Source of the DNA: Boseongicola sp. SB0675_bin_26
GTDB taxonomy: Bacteria; Pseudomonadota; Alphaproteobacteria; Rhodobacterales; Rhodobacteraceae
Assembly: GCA_009843725.1 (NCBI GenBank)
Contig: VYCX01000366.1
Span: 1-13,654, forward strand
Reading direction: 5' to 3'
Length of the DNA stretch: 13,654 bases
Shown: positions 7,380-13,654 of the stretch, piece by piece
Layout of the letters: each line of letters opens with the position of its first letter
Numbering within the stretch: the first letter of the stretch is position 1
Program-made: the position numbers and the translations under genes
Notes under the pieces: generated by a model
Database searches by the model: none
What the model was told of the DNA's origin: nothing
The model's input: the letters and a program-made list of their open reading frames with translations, nothing else

Positions 7380-8510
7380 ATGACAGAAACCTCTTTCTTC
7401 AAGCTGAACGCAACGGACGGCGCGGCGCGTGCAGGCGTGATCAAGACGGCACGCGGCGACGTGCGGACTCCCGCGTTCATGCCGGTTGGCACTGCAGGCA
7501 CCGTGAAGGCAATGCTTCCTGAAAGCGTTGCGGCGACAGGCGCGGACATCCTCCTTGGCAACACGTACCACTTGATGCTGCGGCCCGGTGCCGAACGGAT
7601 TGCGGATCTTGGAGGGCTCCACAGGTTCATGAACTGGGAAGGGCCGATCCTTACGGATTCCGGCGGGTTTCAGGTCATGAGCCTCGCCGGCATGCGAAAG
7701 GTGACCGAGGAAGGCGTCCGTTTCACGTCCCATATCGACGGCTCCAGGCACATGCTTTCGCCGGAACGATCCATGGAGATCCAGCGCATGCTGGGAAGCG
7801 ACATCGCCATGTGCTTCGACGAGTGCCCCGCCCTGCCCGCATCCGACAATGCGATCGCGAGGAGCATGCGCCTTTCGATGCGATGGGCAGAACGATCAAA
7901 GGCCGCGTTTGGAGAGCGATCGGGACATGCGCTGTTCGGGATCCAGCAAGGCGGTCTCAGCCGGGACTTGAGGGAGGAAAGCGCCAAGGCGCTCGTAGCC
8001 ATGGGCTTCGATGGGTATGCAGTCGGCGGGCTGGCCGTCGGAGAAGGCCAGGACGCGATGTTCGACGTGCTCGACCATGCACCGGCAATGCTCCCCCACG
8101 ACAAGCCACGCTATCTCATGGGCGTCGGAAAACCCGACGACATCGTCGGAGCGGCAAAGCGCGGCATCGACATGATGGACTGCGTGCTGCCGTCGCGGTC
8201 AGGTCGCACCGGCCAGGCGTTCACGCGCCGGGGAGCCGTCAACGTAAAGAACGCAAGGCATGCGAACGATCCGCGTCCTCTGGACGATGCGTGCACCTGT
8301 CCTGCCTGCCGAAACTACAGCCGGGCCTACCTTCATCACGTCTTCCGCGCCGGAGAGATGATTTCGGGGATGCTGCTGACCTGGCACAATCTTCACTATT
8401 ACCAGGAACTCATGTCCGGCATCCGGAGCGCCATCGAGGATGCACGGTTTCCCGCCTTCGAGGCCGAGTTCCACGCGCTGCGCGCCGAAGGCGACATCGC
8501 GCCGGTGTGA
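7380..8510 (+). CDS. tgt: tRNA-guanine transglycosylase (queuine tRNA-ribosyltransferase)
   Basis: Tgt swaps guanine at wobble position 34 of tRNAs with GUN anticodons for the queuosine precursor preQ1. The 376-residue sequence is full length. Expected catalytic features are present: general acid/base D93 in [10 protein letters not shown]147 in CFDEC for base recognition, the GGLAVGEG loop (216-223), nucleophile D267 in [13 protein letters not shown], and the zinc site C305, C307, C310 and H336. Residue roles are assigned by analogy with the Zymomonas mobilis enzyme. The start at 7380 gives the usual N-terminus; the nearby Shine-Dalgarno is weak (AGGG about ten bases upstream), which fits read-through translation from yebC 14 bases before. 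The gene ends just before a dyad-rich region with no clear intrinsic terminator. Confidence 0.97.
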   Translation: MTETSFFKLNATDGAARAGVIKTARGDVRTPAFMPVGTAGTVKAMLPESVAATGADILLGNTYHLMLRPGAERIADLGGLHRFMNWEGPILTDSGGFQVMSLAGMRKVTEEGVRFTSHIDGSRHMLSPERSMEIQRMLGSDIAMCFDECPALPASDNAIARSMRLSMRWAERSKAAFGERSGHALFGIQQGGLSRDLREESAKALVAMGFDGYAVGGLAVGEGQDAMFDVLDHAPAMLPHDKPRYLMGVGKPDDIVGAAKRGIDMMDCVLPSRSGRTGQAFTRRGAVNVKNARHANDPRPLDDACTCPACRNYSRAYLHHVFRAGEMISGMLLTWHNLHYYQELMSGIRSAIEDARFPAFEAEFHALRAEGDIAPV

Positions 8511-8530
8511 CCGCAGCGCCGGCACAAACA

Positions 8531-8620
8531 TCGATGACGCCCGGAGATGCATGCGGAAATTTCCCTTCACACGGTGTGGCAGCACCGAGCCACCGCTCGA
8601 TGCCGTCCGGGCGTCGTCGG
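8531..8620. ncRNA. Long imperfect hairpin between tgt and the AAA+ gene
   Basis: Bases 8531-8545 pair with 8606-8620 over 15 positions (two G-U pairs, read as RNA on the plus strand), with a core of ten perfect GC-rich pairs, GACGCCCGGA with TCCGGGCGTC. After a small internal loop the helix continues as GCAT/ATGC (8549-8552 with 8600-8603) and GCGG/CCGC (8553-8556 with 8593-8596, three-base bulge). The apical part holds GGAAATTTCC (8555-8564) and CACAC-G-GTGTG (8568-8578). It begins 20 bases after the tgt stop. No U-tract follows, so an ordinary intrinsic terminator is unlikely. It could be a structured 3' end of tgt mRNA, a small RNA or a DNA site. Function is unknown. Confidence 0.4.
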
Positions 8621-8650
8621 CGCGCAAGCCCCGTGTGGCCGATTTGCCAC
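8574..8650. repeat. Two copies of a GTGTGGC...GCCAC dyad
   Basis: GTGTGGC followed by GCCAC occurs twice in the intergenic region: 8574-8593 with eight bases between the GTGGC and GCCAC arms, and 8633-8650 with six. The arms are perfect five-base inverted repeats in both copies, and the copies start 59 bases apart. Repeated dyads before a gene paired with a DNA-binding regulator suggest binding sites, but short GC-rich dyads also arise by chance. Confidence 0.35.
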
Positions 8651-8694
8651 TGCAAGATCATTCGATTCCGCCGAACTTACCGTTTCCCGTTCCA

Positions 8695-8717
8695 AGTGCG
8701 ACCAAATTTGACGCACT
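8695..8717. promoter_or_regulatory. Composite palindromic operator before the AAA+/WYL operon
   Basis: AGTGCG (8695-8700) and CGCACT (8712-8717) are perfect inverted repeats around an 11-base spacer that itself contains the palindrome CAAATTTG (8703-8710). Both dyads share nearly the same centre. The right half includes TTGACG (8708-8713), a good -35 hexamer, although no convincing -10 follows at 17 bases. The site lies 43-65 bases before the AAA+ start codon, whose ribosome-binding site is GGAAAGAG. The layout suits a dimeric regulator such as the WYL protein encoded second in the operon; that link is inference. Confidence 0.5.
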
Positions 8718-8759
8718 CGCCTGTTAGCGTCTCTCCTTTGCACCGAATCGGAAAGAGAC

Positions 8760-10886
8760 ATGCTCACGGCCTACGAACGAAGACTGCTTGCGTCGTATCT
8801 CGCCAACATCGCCTCAGGCCTGAACTGCACGGATCCGGAAGCCCGGGAACTGATCGGCTGGTTCGCCAAGCGGGATCACCATCTGGGCAGTTCTCCCCTG
8901 AAACGGCGTTCGAGACGAGACCGGGGCAAGACGGACATCTCGTCGGAGGCGCTTTGTGGTGTCGAAGAGACCATGCGCAAGGAATGTTCGGACACTCAGG
9001 CAAAACGCGACCGAACGGCCCTGCGCCTCCGGCGGCTCGGAAAGTCCACAGGACTCAGCCGAACGGACATCGGCATCCTGGAACTGCTGCTGCGTTACGA
9101 GACCCACGCGGTCTTCGAGTCCATGATCGACGACATTTTCGGGTCTTCGATCATGTTGAAGAAGGCGCTCAATCTTCACGGCCGGGCGATGTCCCTGATT
9201 CTCGGCCTGACAGCGAACACCGTCCAGTCCCGCCTGCGGGACGACGCGCCGCTGATCCGTTCCGGTCTCGTCTTGATCGAGGACGACGGTGACCTTGAGG
9301 TCCCGCGCCGGCTCTGCCGCCTTGTCACTGTACCGGGGAACGCCAACGTCGACGCTACCAGCCTGCTTCTGGACGCTGCGCCGCAGACCGATCTCGAATG
9401 GGCGGACTTCGACCACTTCGCCGCCGACCGTGACCACATCGAGAGGCTCCTGGCAGGTGCGCTGGGCAGCGGCAAGCCGGGCGTCAACATCCTGATCTAC
9501 GGACCGCCCGGCACCGGCAAGACGGAATTCTGCAAGGCGCTCGCCGCCCGGCTCGACGCGACCCTCTACAGCGTCGGCGAAGCGGACGGCCGCGGCGACG
9601 AGCCCTCGCGCAGGGAGAGGCTCTCGGAGCTCAGGCTGGCACAACGCCTGGTCGGCAAAAACTCGCGTGCGCTCCTGCTGTTCGACGAAATGGAGGACCT
9701 GATGGCAGGTTCCTTCGGCGGCTTCGCAAGGCTCCGGCCGCTGCGCTCGTACCGGTCGCGGGCAGCCGCGAGCAAGGTCTTCATGCACCGCATGCTCGAA
9801 CGGACGCCTGCGCCAACCCTGTGGACCATGAACGACATGGACGAAGTCAGCCCGGCCACCCTGCGCCGCATGATGTTCGCCCTCGCACTGCGCCCGCCGA
9901 ACGCGGCCGTAAGGGCGCGTGTCTGGGCGCGCCAGCTTGAGCGTCATGACATTGCGGCCGCGCCGGAGGAGGTGACGGCGCTTGCCTCCGAATTCGATGC
10001 GGCCCCAGGGGTTGCGGCAGGCGCGACCGCCGCAGCCAGTCTGGCCGGTGGCGACATTGCCGCGGTGCGCACGGGCGTTCGCAGCCTGGCCCGTCTTCTG
10101 TCCTGCGATAGTCCCCCCCAAGAACTCCCGAACGGCTTCGATCCAGCACTCATCCAGGCTGACACCGACCCCACCATTCTCGCCAACCGCCTGGCGGCGC
10201 AAAAGCAGCATCGCTTCTCGCTCTGCCTGCAAGGCCCGCCCGGAACCGGGAAGAGCGCGTACGTCCGCTACCTCGCGGAGAGGCTTGGCATGGACGTCAT
10301 GCAGAAGCGTGCGTCAGACCTGATGTCCATGTGGGTGGGCCAGACCGAAAGGCACATCGCCCGAGCCTTCGCTGAGGCGCGCGATGCCAACGCCTTCCTG
10401 GTCTTCGACGAGGCCGATTCGCTCCTTGCCGACCGGCGCCTCGCGCAACGCAACTGGGAGGTCAGCCAGGTGAACGAGATGCTGACATGGATGGAGAGCC
10501 ATCCCCTGCCCTTCGCCTGCACAACCAATCTCGGGGACCGTCTCGACCCGGCGACGTTGCGCCGCTTCGTCTTCAAGCTCACCCTTGACTACCTGGCGCC
10601 CGAACAGGCCAATGCGGCGTTTCGCGGCCATTTCGACCTGCCGCCACCGCCGTCTCTCGCAACGCTCGGAAACCTCACGCCCGGCGACTTCGCGATCGTG
10701 CGCAACAGGGCCGGGATCCTCGGCTGGCTGCAGGATCCGGAAGCGCTCGGGGACATGCTGCGAGCCGAGTGCACGGCCAAGCCGGACCGGCCACGCAGCA
10801 TCGGCTTCAGAACCCAGGTTCCTTGTGAGACGATGACGCCACCAGCGGCAACGGGAAGCAGGTCTTCGACTCTTCAGAAAGGCTGA
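8760..10886 (+). CDS. Double-AAA+ ATPase with N-terminal winged-helix-like region
   Basis: A 708-residue, apparently cytoplasmic protein with two AAA+ modules. Residues 1-220 are helical, and about 100-190 (LSRTDIGILELLLRYE... PLIRSGLVLIED-GDLEVP) look like the winged-helix segment found before AAA+ cores in some bacterial Cdc48-like ATPases. Module 1 has Walker A GPPGTGKT (248-255), Walker B LLLFDE (305-310), sensor-1 N358 and ATLRRM (366-371). Module 2 has GPPGTGKS (492-499), LVFDEADSLLADR (547-559), TTN (588-590) and ATLRRF (598-603). Module 2 also carries a classical pore loop, MWVGQTE (524-530), as in FtsH/p97-type protein unfoldases. The equivalent stretch of module 1 (about 272-288, rich in Gly, Asp, Glu and Arg) lacks an aromatic grip residue. 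No membrane segment or protease domain is seen. The WYL gene starts four bases downstream. I do not recognise a named function; remodelling of a protein or nucleoprotein target is the inference. Confidence 0.85.
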   Translation: MLTAYERRLLASYLANIASGLNCTDPEARELIGWFAKRDHHLGSSPLKRRSRRDRGKTDISSEALCGVEETMRKECSDTQAKRDRTALRLRRLGKSTGLSRTDIGILELLLRYETHAVFESMIDDIFGSSIMLKKALNLHGRAMSLILGLTANTVQSRLRDDAPLIRSGLVLIEDDGDLEVPRRLCRLVTVPGNANVDATSLLLDAAPQTDLEWADFDHFAADRDHIERLLAGALGSGKPGVNILIYGPPGTGKTEFCKALAARLDATLYSVGEADGRGDEPSRRERLSELRLAQRLVGKNSRALLLFDEMEDLMAGSFGGFARLRPLRSYRSRAAASKVFMHRMLERTPAPTLWTMNDMDEVSPATLRRMMFALALRPPNAAVRARVWARQLERHDIAAAPEEVTALASEFDAAPGVAAGATAAASLAGGDIAAVRTGVRSLARLLSCDSPPQELPNGFDPALIQADTDPTILANRLAAQKQHRFSLCLQGPPGTGKSAYVRYLAERLGMDVMQKRASDLMSMWVGQTERHIARAFAEARDANAFLVFDEADSLLADRRLAQRNWEVSQVNEMLTWMESHPLPFACTTNLGDRLDPATLRRFVFKLTLDYLAPEQANAAFRGHFDLPPPPSLATLGNLTPGDFAIVRNRAGILGWLQDPEALGDMLRAECTAKPDRPRSIGFRTQVPCETMTPPAATGSRSSTLQKG

Positions 10887-10890
10887 ACTG

Positions 10891-11886
10891 ATGCGATACG
10901 AGCGCCTGAAAGACATCATCGATCTTGCAGTTCGGCTGCAGGGGTCGCGAGCCGGCGTGACGCTTGACGAAATCCAGTCGGATCTGTCGGTCAGCCGTCG
11001 AACCGCGGAGCGGATGCGCGATGCTGTCGAATGGGCTTTCGGACCTCTGGAGACCGTGCCCTCCGATGACAACAGGCTGCATTGGAGGCTGCGCTCGAAA
11101 GCGTTGCGCTGCCTGCTGCAGATCACTGTCGCGGAACAGTCGGCGCTTGCCACCGCCGCTGCGGCACTTGAGCGAACTGGCCTGCAGGAACAGGCGACCA
11201 AGCTGAAGGGAATCGGAGCCAAGCTGCGCGCCGTCCGGAACGTCGCGTCCGCACATCAAGACTCCGATCTTGAAGCGCTGATGCGGGTCGAGGGGCTTGC
11301 CATGCGGCCGGGCCCGCGGCAACCGGTCGATGCCGGCCTGATCGAGCTCCTGCGCGAAGCCATTCTCACCGGTCGGGAGGTGGAGTTTCGATACTGCGCG
11401 CGCACGACCGGGCGGGTCAGCCGCCAGCGCCTGGAGCCCTACGGCCTGATCTACGGCAACCGCGCGTTTCTCGTTGCTCGCAATGACTGGAACGACGAAC
11501 CCCGTCTTTGGCGTCTTTCCGGCATGAGCGACGCCACGCTGCTCCCTGAACGCTTCGATCGCGACCCGGCCTTCGACTTGCAGCGTTTCGCGCGGCGTTC
11601 GTTCGGCACCTTCCAGGAGGAGCCCGTCCGGGTGGTCCTGAGCTTCGACAAGAACGCGGCCCCCGACGCATCGCTGTTTCTCTTTCATCCGTGCCAGACC
11701 TCAGAGATGCACGAAGACGGGACGGTCACGGTATGTTTCGAGGCCGGAGGTCTCGACGAGATTTGCTGGCACCTGGTCACCTGGGGCAAGACGGTCACGG
11801 TGGAGGAGCCGCTTCGGTTGCGCCGGCGTCTGGCCGAGATGTGCGCGGCGCTCGCGGAACATCACCGCCCTCATGAACTCCGATGA
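10891..11886 (+). CDS. WYL-domain transcriptional regulator with N-terminal HTH
   Basis: A 331-residue regulator of the YafY/PafC-like WYL class. Residues 1-70 form a winged helix (RYERLKDIIDLAVRLQG, then GVTLDEIQSDLSVSRRTAERMRD with the recognition helix around 34-46). The WYL domain spans about 148-235, with the ligand-binding strands LEPYGLIYGNRAFLVARN (181-198), where the family WYL triplet is replaced by AFL, and RLWRLSGMSDATLL (205-218). The C-terminal WCX domain runs from about 245 to 325 and includes HLVTWGKTVTVEEPLRLRRRL. WYL domains are thought to sense nucleic acid or nucleotide ligands, and such regulators often control defence loci. It starts four bases after the AAA+ stop with AAAGG about eight bases upstream, so both proteins come from one transcript. 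It is the natural candidate to bind the dyads before the operon. Confidence 0.88.
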   Translation: MRYERLKDIIDLAVRLQGSRAGVTLDEIQSDLSVSRRTAERMRDAVEWAFGPLETVPSDDNRLHWRLRSKALRCLLQITVAEQSALATAAAALERTGLQEQATKLKGIGAKLRAVRNVASAHQDSDLEALMRVEGLAMRPGPRQPVDAGLIELLREAILTGREVEFRYCARTTGRVSRQRLEPYGLIYGNRAFLVARNDWNDEPRLWRLSGMSDATLLPERFDRDPAFDLQRFARRSFGTFQEEPVRVVLSFDKNAAPDASLFLFHPCQTSEMHEDGTVTVCFEAGGLDEICWHLVTWGKTVTVEEPLRLRRRLAEMCAALAEHHRPHELR

Positions 11887-11972
11887 TCGAGTTGCGCCGT
11901 TGCTGCGGCTGCCGACGATGTGAAGCAGGCGCTCCCTGACATTGCGCTCGGCAACGGCCCCATCTGCCCGTC

Positions 11973-11982
11973 GTCGTCTGCC
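11973..11982. repeat. Target-site duplication, left copy
   Basis: GTCGTCTGCC lies directly outside the left terminal inverted repeat and is repeated exactly at 12763-12772 directly outside the right one. A ten-base direct repeat in this position is the footprint of transposition. The length is within the 8-10 bases typical of the ISAs1 family. Confidence 0.75.
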
Positions 11983-11996
11983 CAGGACCAATTGGT
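11983..11996. repeat. Terminal inverted repeat, left
   Basis: CAGGACCAATTGGT; within it and two bases beyond lies the 12-base palindrome GACCAATTGGTC (11986-11997). It matches the right repeat except at position 7. Confidence 0.75.
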
Positions 11997-12098
11997 CTCC
12001 GCCGCTTTTCCCAAGCGTGACATGAAGTTGGCCTTGAATCCGTACACCCCCGCCACCCGCCTGTGTGGTTCCGGCGATTTGGTTGCGGGGGCACGGGC

Positions 12099-12485
12099 GT
12101 GGATCTTTCGGAGGCATCGGTCGACATCGTCGCGGAAGCGGACGGGGCGCGCTTCCGCGCGCTGATGCAGGCGCACCACTACCTCGGCGATCCGGCCCGT
12201 CGGCGAGACCGTGCGCTACGTCGCCCGTCACCGCGACCGGTGGCTTGCCCTTGCGGTGTTCTCGACCCCGGCGCTCAAGTGCGGGGCACGCGACCGCCGG
12301 ATCGGCTGGCACCGCAGCCGCATCCGCGCCGGCCACGAACCGGAGAACACGACCCTGCTGCGACGCTTCGCGACCGTCATCATCAAGGCTCGCGGCTCGC
12401 CGTCGCGGAGACGATGCGCAGGCTGGGCCGGGACGTGCGGCGCATGCTCGACTTCCTGAAGATGACCGGCAACGCCCGTCCGCAG
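12099..12485 (+). pseudogene. Frameshifted DUF4338 (DruA-like)-to-transposase fusion remnant
   Basis: Three reading-frame segments together resemble mobile-element proteins. From 12099 the frame gives VDLSEASVDIV... ARFRALMQAHHYLGDPAR, the start of a DUF4338 domain, until a shift near 12200. The next frame gives GETVRYVARHRDRWLALAVF and ALKCGARDRRIGW, which continue DUF4338, the Pfam domain named after the Druantia protein DruA. At about 12312 it changes abruptly to RIRAGHEPENTTLLRRFATVIIKARG, the pattern of an IS4/ISAs1-type transposase C-terminus. A second shift near 12390 leads to LAVAETMRRLGRDVRRMLDFLKMTGNARP, which ends that transposase. No single frame encodes the whole, and the middle (the rest of DUF4338 and the DDE core) is missing. 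It is judged non-functional. Confidence 0.7.
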
Positions 12486-12748
12486 CCCCGGGGCCTGATC
12501 CCGTTCAAGAGTCGACGAGGCCGCGCCGTCGGCACGAAAACGCGGCACGCGCAGGTTCAACCCAAAGACGCGAAGACGCGCATCGCTGTCGCGGCGACGG
12601 CCGTGGCCGCCCGGCGCAAAATGACTGCGACCGGCGATCGGACAACCCCTCACAGGTCTCGAATGCGGGGAATCCGCAACCAGGACGGATGGAACCGGAT
12701 GCTCAGGTGCCTGGGCCCGGACGGATTCCGGCGTCGGCATGCTCTGGA

Positions 12749-12762
12749 ACCAATTCGTCCTG
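12749..12762. repeat. Terminal inverted repeat, right
   Basis: ACCAATTCGTCCTG, the inverted copy of the left repeat with one mismatch (C for G at 12756). Confidence 0.75.
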
Positions 12763-12772
12763 GTCGTCTGCC
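12763..12772. repeat. Target-site duplication, right copy
   Basis: GTCGTCTGCC, identical to 11973-11982 and abutting the right terminal inverted repeat. It marks the outer edge of the insertion, 68 bases before the ppiD start. Confidence 0.75.
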
Positions 12773-12840
12773 GGGCGACCCTTGCCCTGAACCCGAGCCT
12801 CGGCTAGGACGTCGCGACCCGAAACCAGAGGCAGGCTCAT

Positions 12841-13654
12841 ATGGCAAAGGACAAGGTAAAGAGCACAGGCACGTTCGTGATCATGGCCCTGCTCATCCTC
12901 GGGCTCGCCGGATTTGGCGTGACGAATTTCGGCGGCACGACAGGATCCGTGGCCACGGTTGGCAAGGCCGAGGTCGGCATCAATGACTACGCGCGCGCCA
13001 TATTCTCCAGAATGCAGAGACTGGAGCAGCAGACCGGGCAGTCGGTGACCTTCCAGGACGTTCGCAATTTCGGCCTGGACAGCGCCGTGCTCGCCCAACT
13101 CATAAATTCGGCTGCTGTCGAAAACGAAGCGGCGGCGCTTGGAATCTCGGCCGGCGACGAAACCGTGGGTGACCGCATCCAGTCACTGTCGGAGTTCCGT
13201 GATGCCTCCGGTGAATTTGATCGGCAGGTCTACGAGTTCACGCTTGAACGGGCCGGGTTGAACGCCAGCGAATTCGAAGCCGAGGTCAGAAGTGATGTCG
13301 CCGAGGAACTGTTGCGAAACGCCATTCTCGCTGGCACCCGGGCACCTGACGTCTTGGTTGACACGCTGTTCAACCACGAACGCGAGACACGTGACGTGAC
13401 ATGGGCTCGGCTGACTGGCAAGGACCTGGAAGCACCGATCCCGGATCCCGCAGAAGACGAACTTGCGTCCTACCATCGGGAGAACCCCGATCCCTTTACG
13501 CGGCCCGAGACGAAGACGATCCGCTACGCCTTGCTGACGCCTGAAGATCTTGCCGGGCAGATCGAGGTCGACGACGAGCAGCTTCGCACGCTGTACGATT
13601 CCCGCGCCGACGAGTTCTTGCAGCCGGAGAGGCGTCTTGTCGAACGCCTTGTGC
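12841..13654 (+). CDS. ppiD: PpiD-like peptidyl-prolyl isomerase/foldase, N-terminal part
   Basis: The frame opens at 12841 and is uninterrupted to the right edge (271 residues), so the gene is cut by the window. The N-terminus is MAKDKVKSTG followed by one membrane anchor at about 12-27 (FVIMALLILGLAGFGV), then a SurA-N/PpiD-like helical chaperone region: VATVGKAEVGINDYARAIF, LEQQTGQSVTFQDVRNFGLD, LINSAAVENEAAALGIS, FDRQVYEFTLERAGLN and EFEAEVRSDVAEELL. The rest, up to QPERRLVERLV, leads towards the parvulin-type domain that should follow. PpiD is an inner-membrane foldase that helps newly exported envelope proteins fold at the periplasmic face of the Sec translocon. The ribosome-binding site is GAGGCAGG five bases upstream. 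The IS remnant ends 78 bases before the start, so its promoter may have been altered; none was clearly visible. Confidence 0.9.
   Translation, partial: MAKDKVKSTGTFVIMALLILGLAGFGVTNFGGTTGSVATVGKAEVGINDYARAIFSRMQRLEQQTGQSVTFQDVRNFGLDSAVLAQLINSAAVENEAAALGISAGDETVGDRIQSLSEFRDASGEFDRQVYEFTLERAGLNASEFEAEVRSDVAEELLRNAILAGTRAPDVLVDTLFNHERETRDVTWARLTGKDLEAPIPDPAEDELASYHRENPDPFTRPETKTIRYALLTPEDLAGQIEVDDEQLRTLYDSRADEFLQPERRLVERLV

Larger units (their letters stand above)
11983..12762 (+). mobile_element. Internally deleted IS remnant (ISAs1-like transposase end, DUF4338 fragment)
   Basis: The 780-base element is bounded by inverted repeats CAGGACCAATTGGT (11983-11996) and its complement ACCAATTCGTCCTG (12749-12762), 13 of 14 matching, and flanked by a perfect ten-base direct repeat. 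Inside are fragments of a DUF4338 (DruA-like) domain and of a DDE transposase C-terminus, joined after loss of the middle and broken by frameshifts. The last 260 bases before the right end show no recognisable coding. It cannot encode its own transposase but could in principle be moved by a full-length relative. It sits between the WYL gene and ppiD; without it these genes would be about 165 bases apart. Family placement is from remembered motif patterns. Confidence 0.75.

Noticed and set aside
7811..9292. A 493-codon plus-strand frame spanning the end of tgt, the intergenic region and the start of the AAA+ gene
   Set aside because: It overlaps two well-supported genes in another frame and encodes an Arg/His/Pro-rich sequence typical of out-of-frame GC-rich DNA.
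8814..10232. A 472-codon open frame antisense to the AAA+ gene
   Set aside because: It is the complement frame of a GC-rich coding region, shows no recognisable motif and is opposed by a gene with complete Walker motifs.
11701..12336. A minus-strand frame across the end of the WYL gene and the IS left end
   Set aside because: It bridges the target duplication and the inverted repeat, so it cannot be an old gene, and it has no recognisable motif.
11973..12772. An intact Druantia defence system
   Set aside because: Only a frameshifted DUF4338 fragment fused to transposase sequence is present; no DruB-E-like genes are seen, and the neighbouring AAA+ protein does not resemble the large Druantia helicase.
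12063..12986. A 307-codon frame running through the IS remnant into ppiD
   Set aside because: Only short parts match mobile-element proteins, and the rest continues out of frame into ppiD. It is open by chance in GC-rich DNA.
1..13654. CRISPR array, tRNA or rRNA genes
   Set aside because: No regularly spaced direct repeats, tRNA cloverleaf or rRNA-like sequence was seen on reading both strands.

Overview
The window is GC-rich and tightly packed, and its gene content points to an alphaproteobacterium, most likely of the Rhodobacteraceae/Roseobacter group. The evidence is a heterotetrameric-type sarcosine oxidase beta subunit, a ccmI-ruvX-DUF1289 operon joined by ATGA overlaps, MutL, YebC, Tgt and the start of a PpiD-type foldase. 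The lineage call is inference from gene content.

Layout, left to right. (1) 116-1360, minus: soxB, demethylation of sarcosine. (2) 1569-2283, minus: a two-gene toxin-antitoxin operon, Phd/YefM-like antitoxin then PemK/MazF-like toxin, with a good promoter whose spacer holds a palindrome. (3) 2588-4496, plus: cytochrome c maturation protein CcmI, Holliday-junction resolvase-like RuvX and a small four-cysteine DUF1289 protein, translationally coupled. (4) 4630-6468, minus: mutL. (5) 6552-8510, plus: yebC then tgt, behind a TTGCAC-17-CTATAT promoter. (6) 8511-11886, plus: a 249-base intergenic region unusually rich in dyads, followed by a two-gene operon for a 708-residue double-AAA+ ATPase and a WYL-domain transcription regulator. 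(7) 11973-12772: an internally deleted insertion-sequence remnant with 14-bp terminal inverted repeats, a perfect 10-bp target duplication, and a frameshifted fusion of a DUF4338 (DruA-like) fragment to a DDE transposase C-terminus. (8) 12841 to the right edge, plus: N-terminal part of a PpiD/SurA-like periplasmic foldase.

Most of the window is housekeeping (DNA repair, tRNA modification, cytochrome maturation, envelope folding). Two accessory pieces stand out: the toxin-antitoxin pair between soxB and ccmI, and the AAA+/WYL operon with its dyad-rich leader, set between tgt and ppiD beside an IS scar. The AAA+/WYL pair is the best candidate for a poorly described system. One ATPase module keeps a classical substrate-gripping pore loop and the other does not. 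The upstream region contains a composite dyad suited to an operator and a 90-base segment able to fold into a long hairpin. A defence or stress role is inferred from context only; nothing in the sequence proves it.
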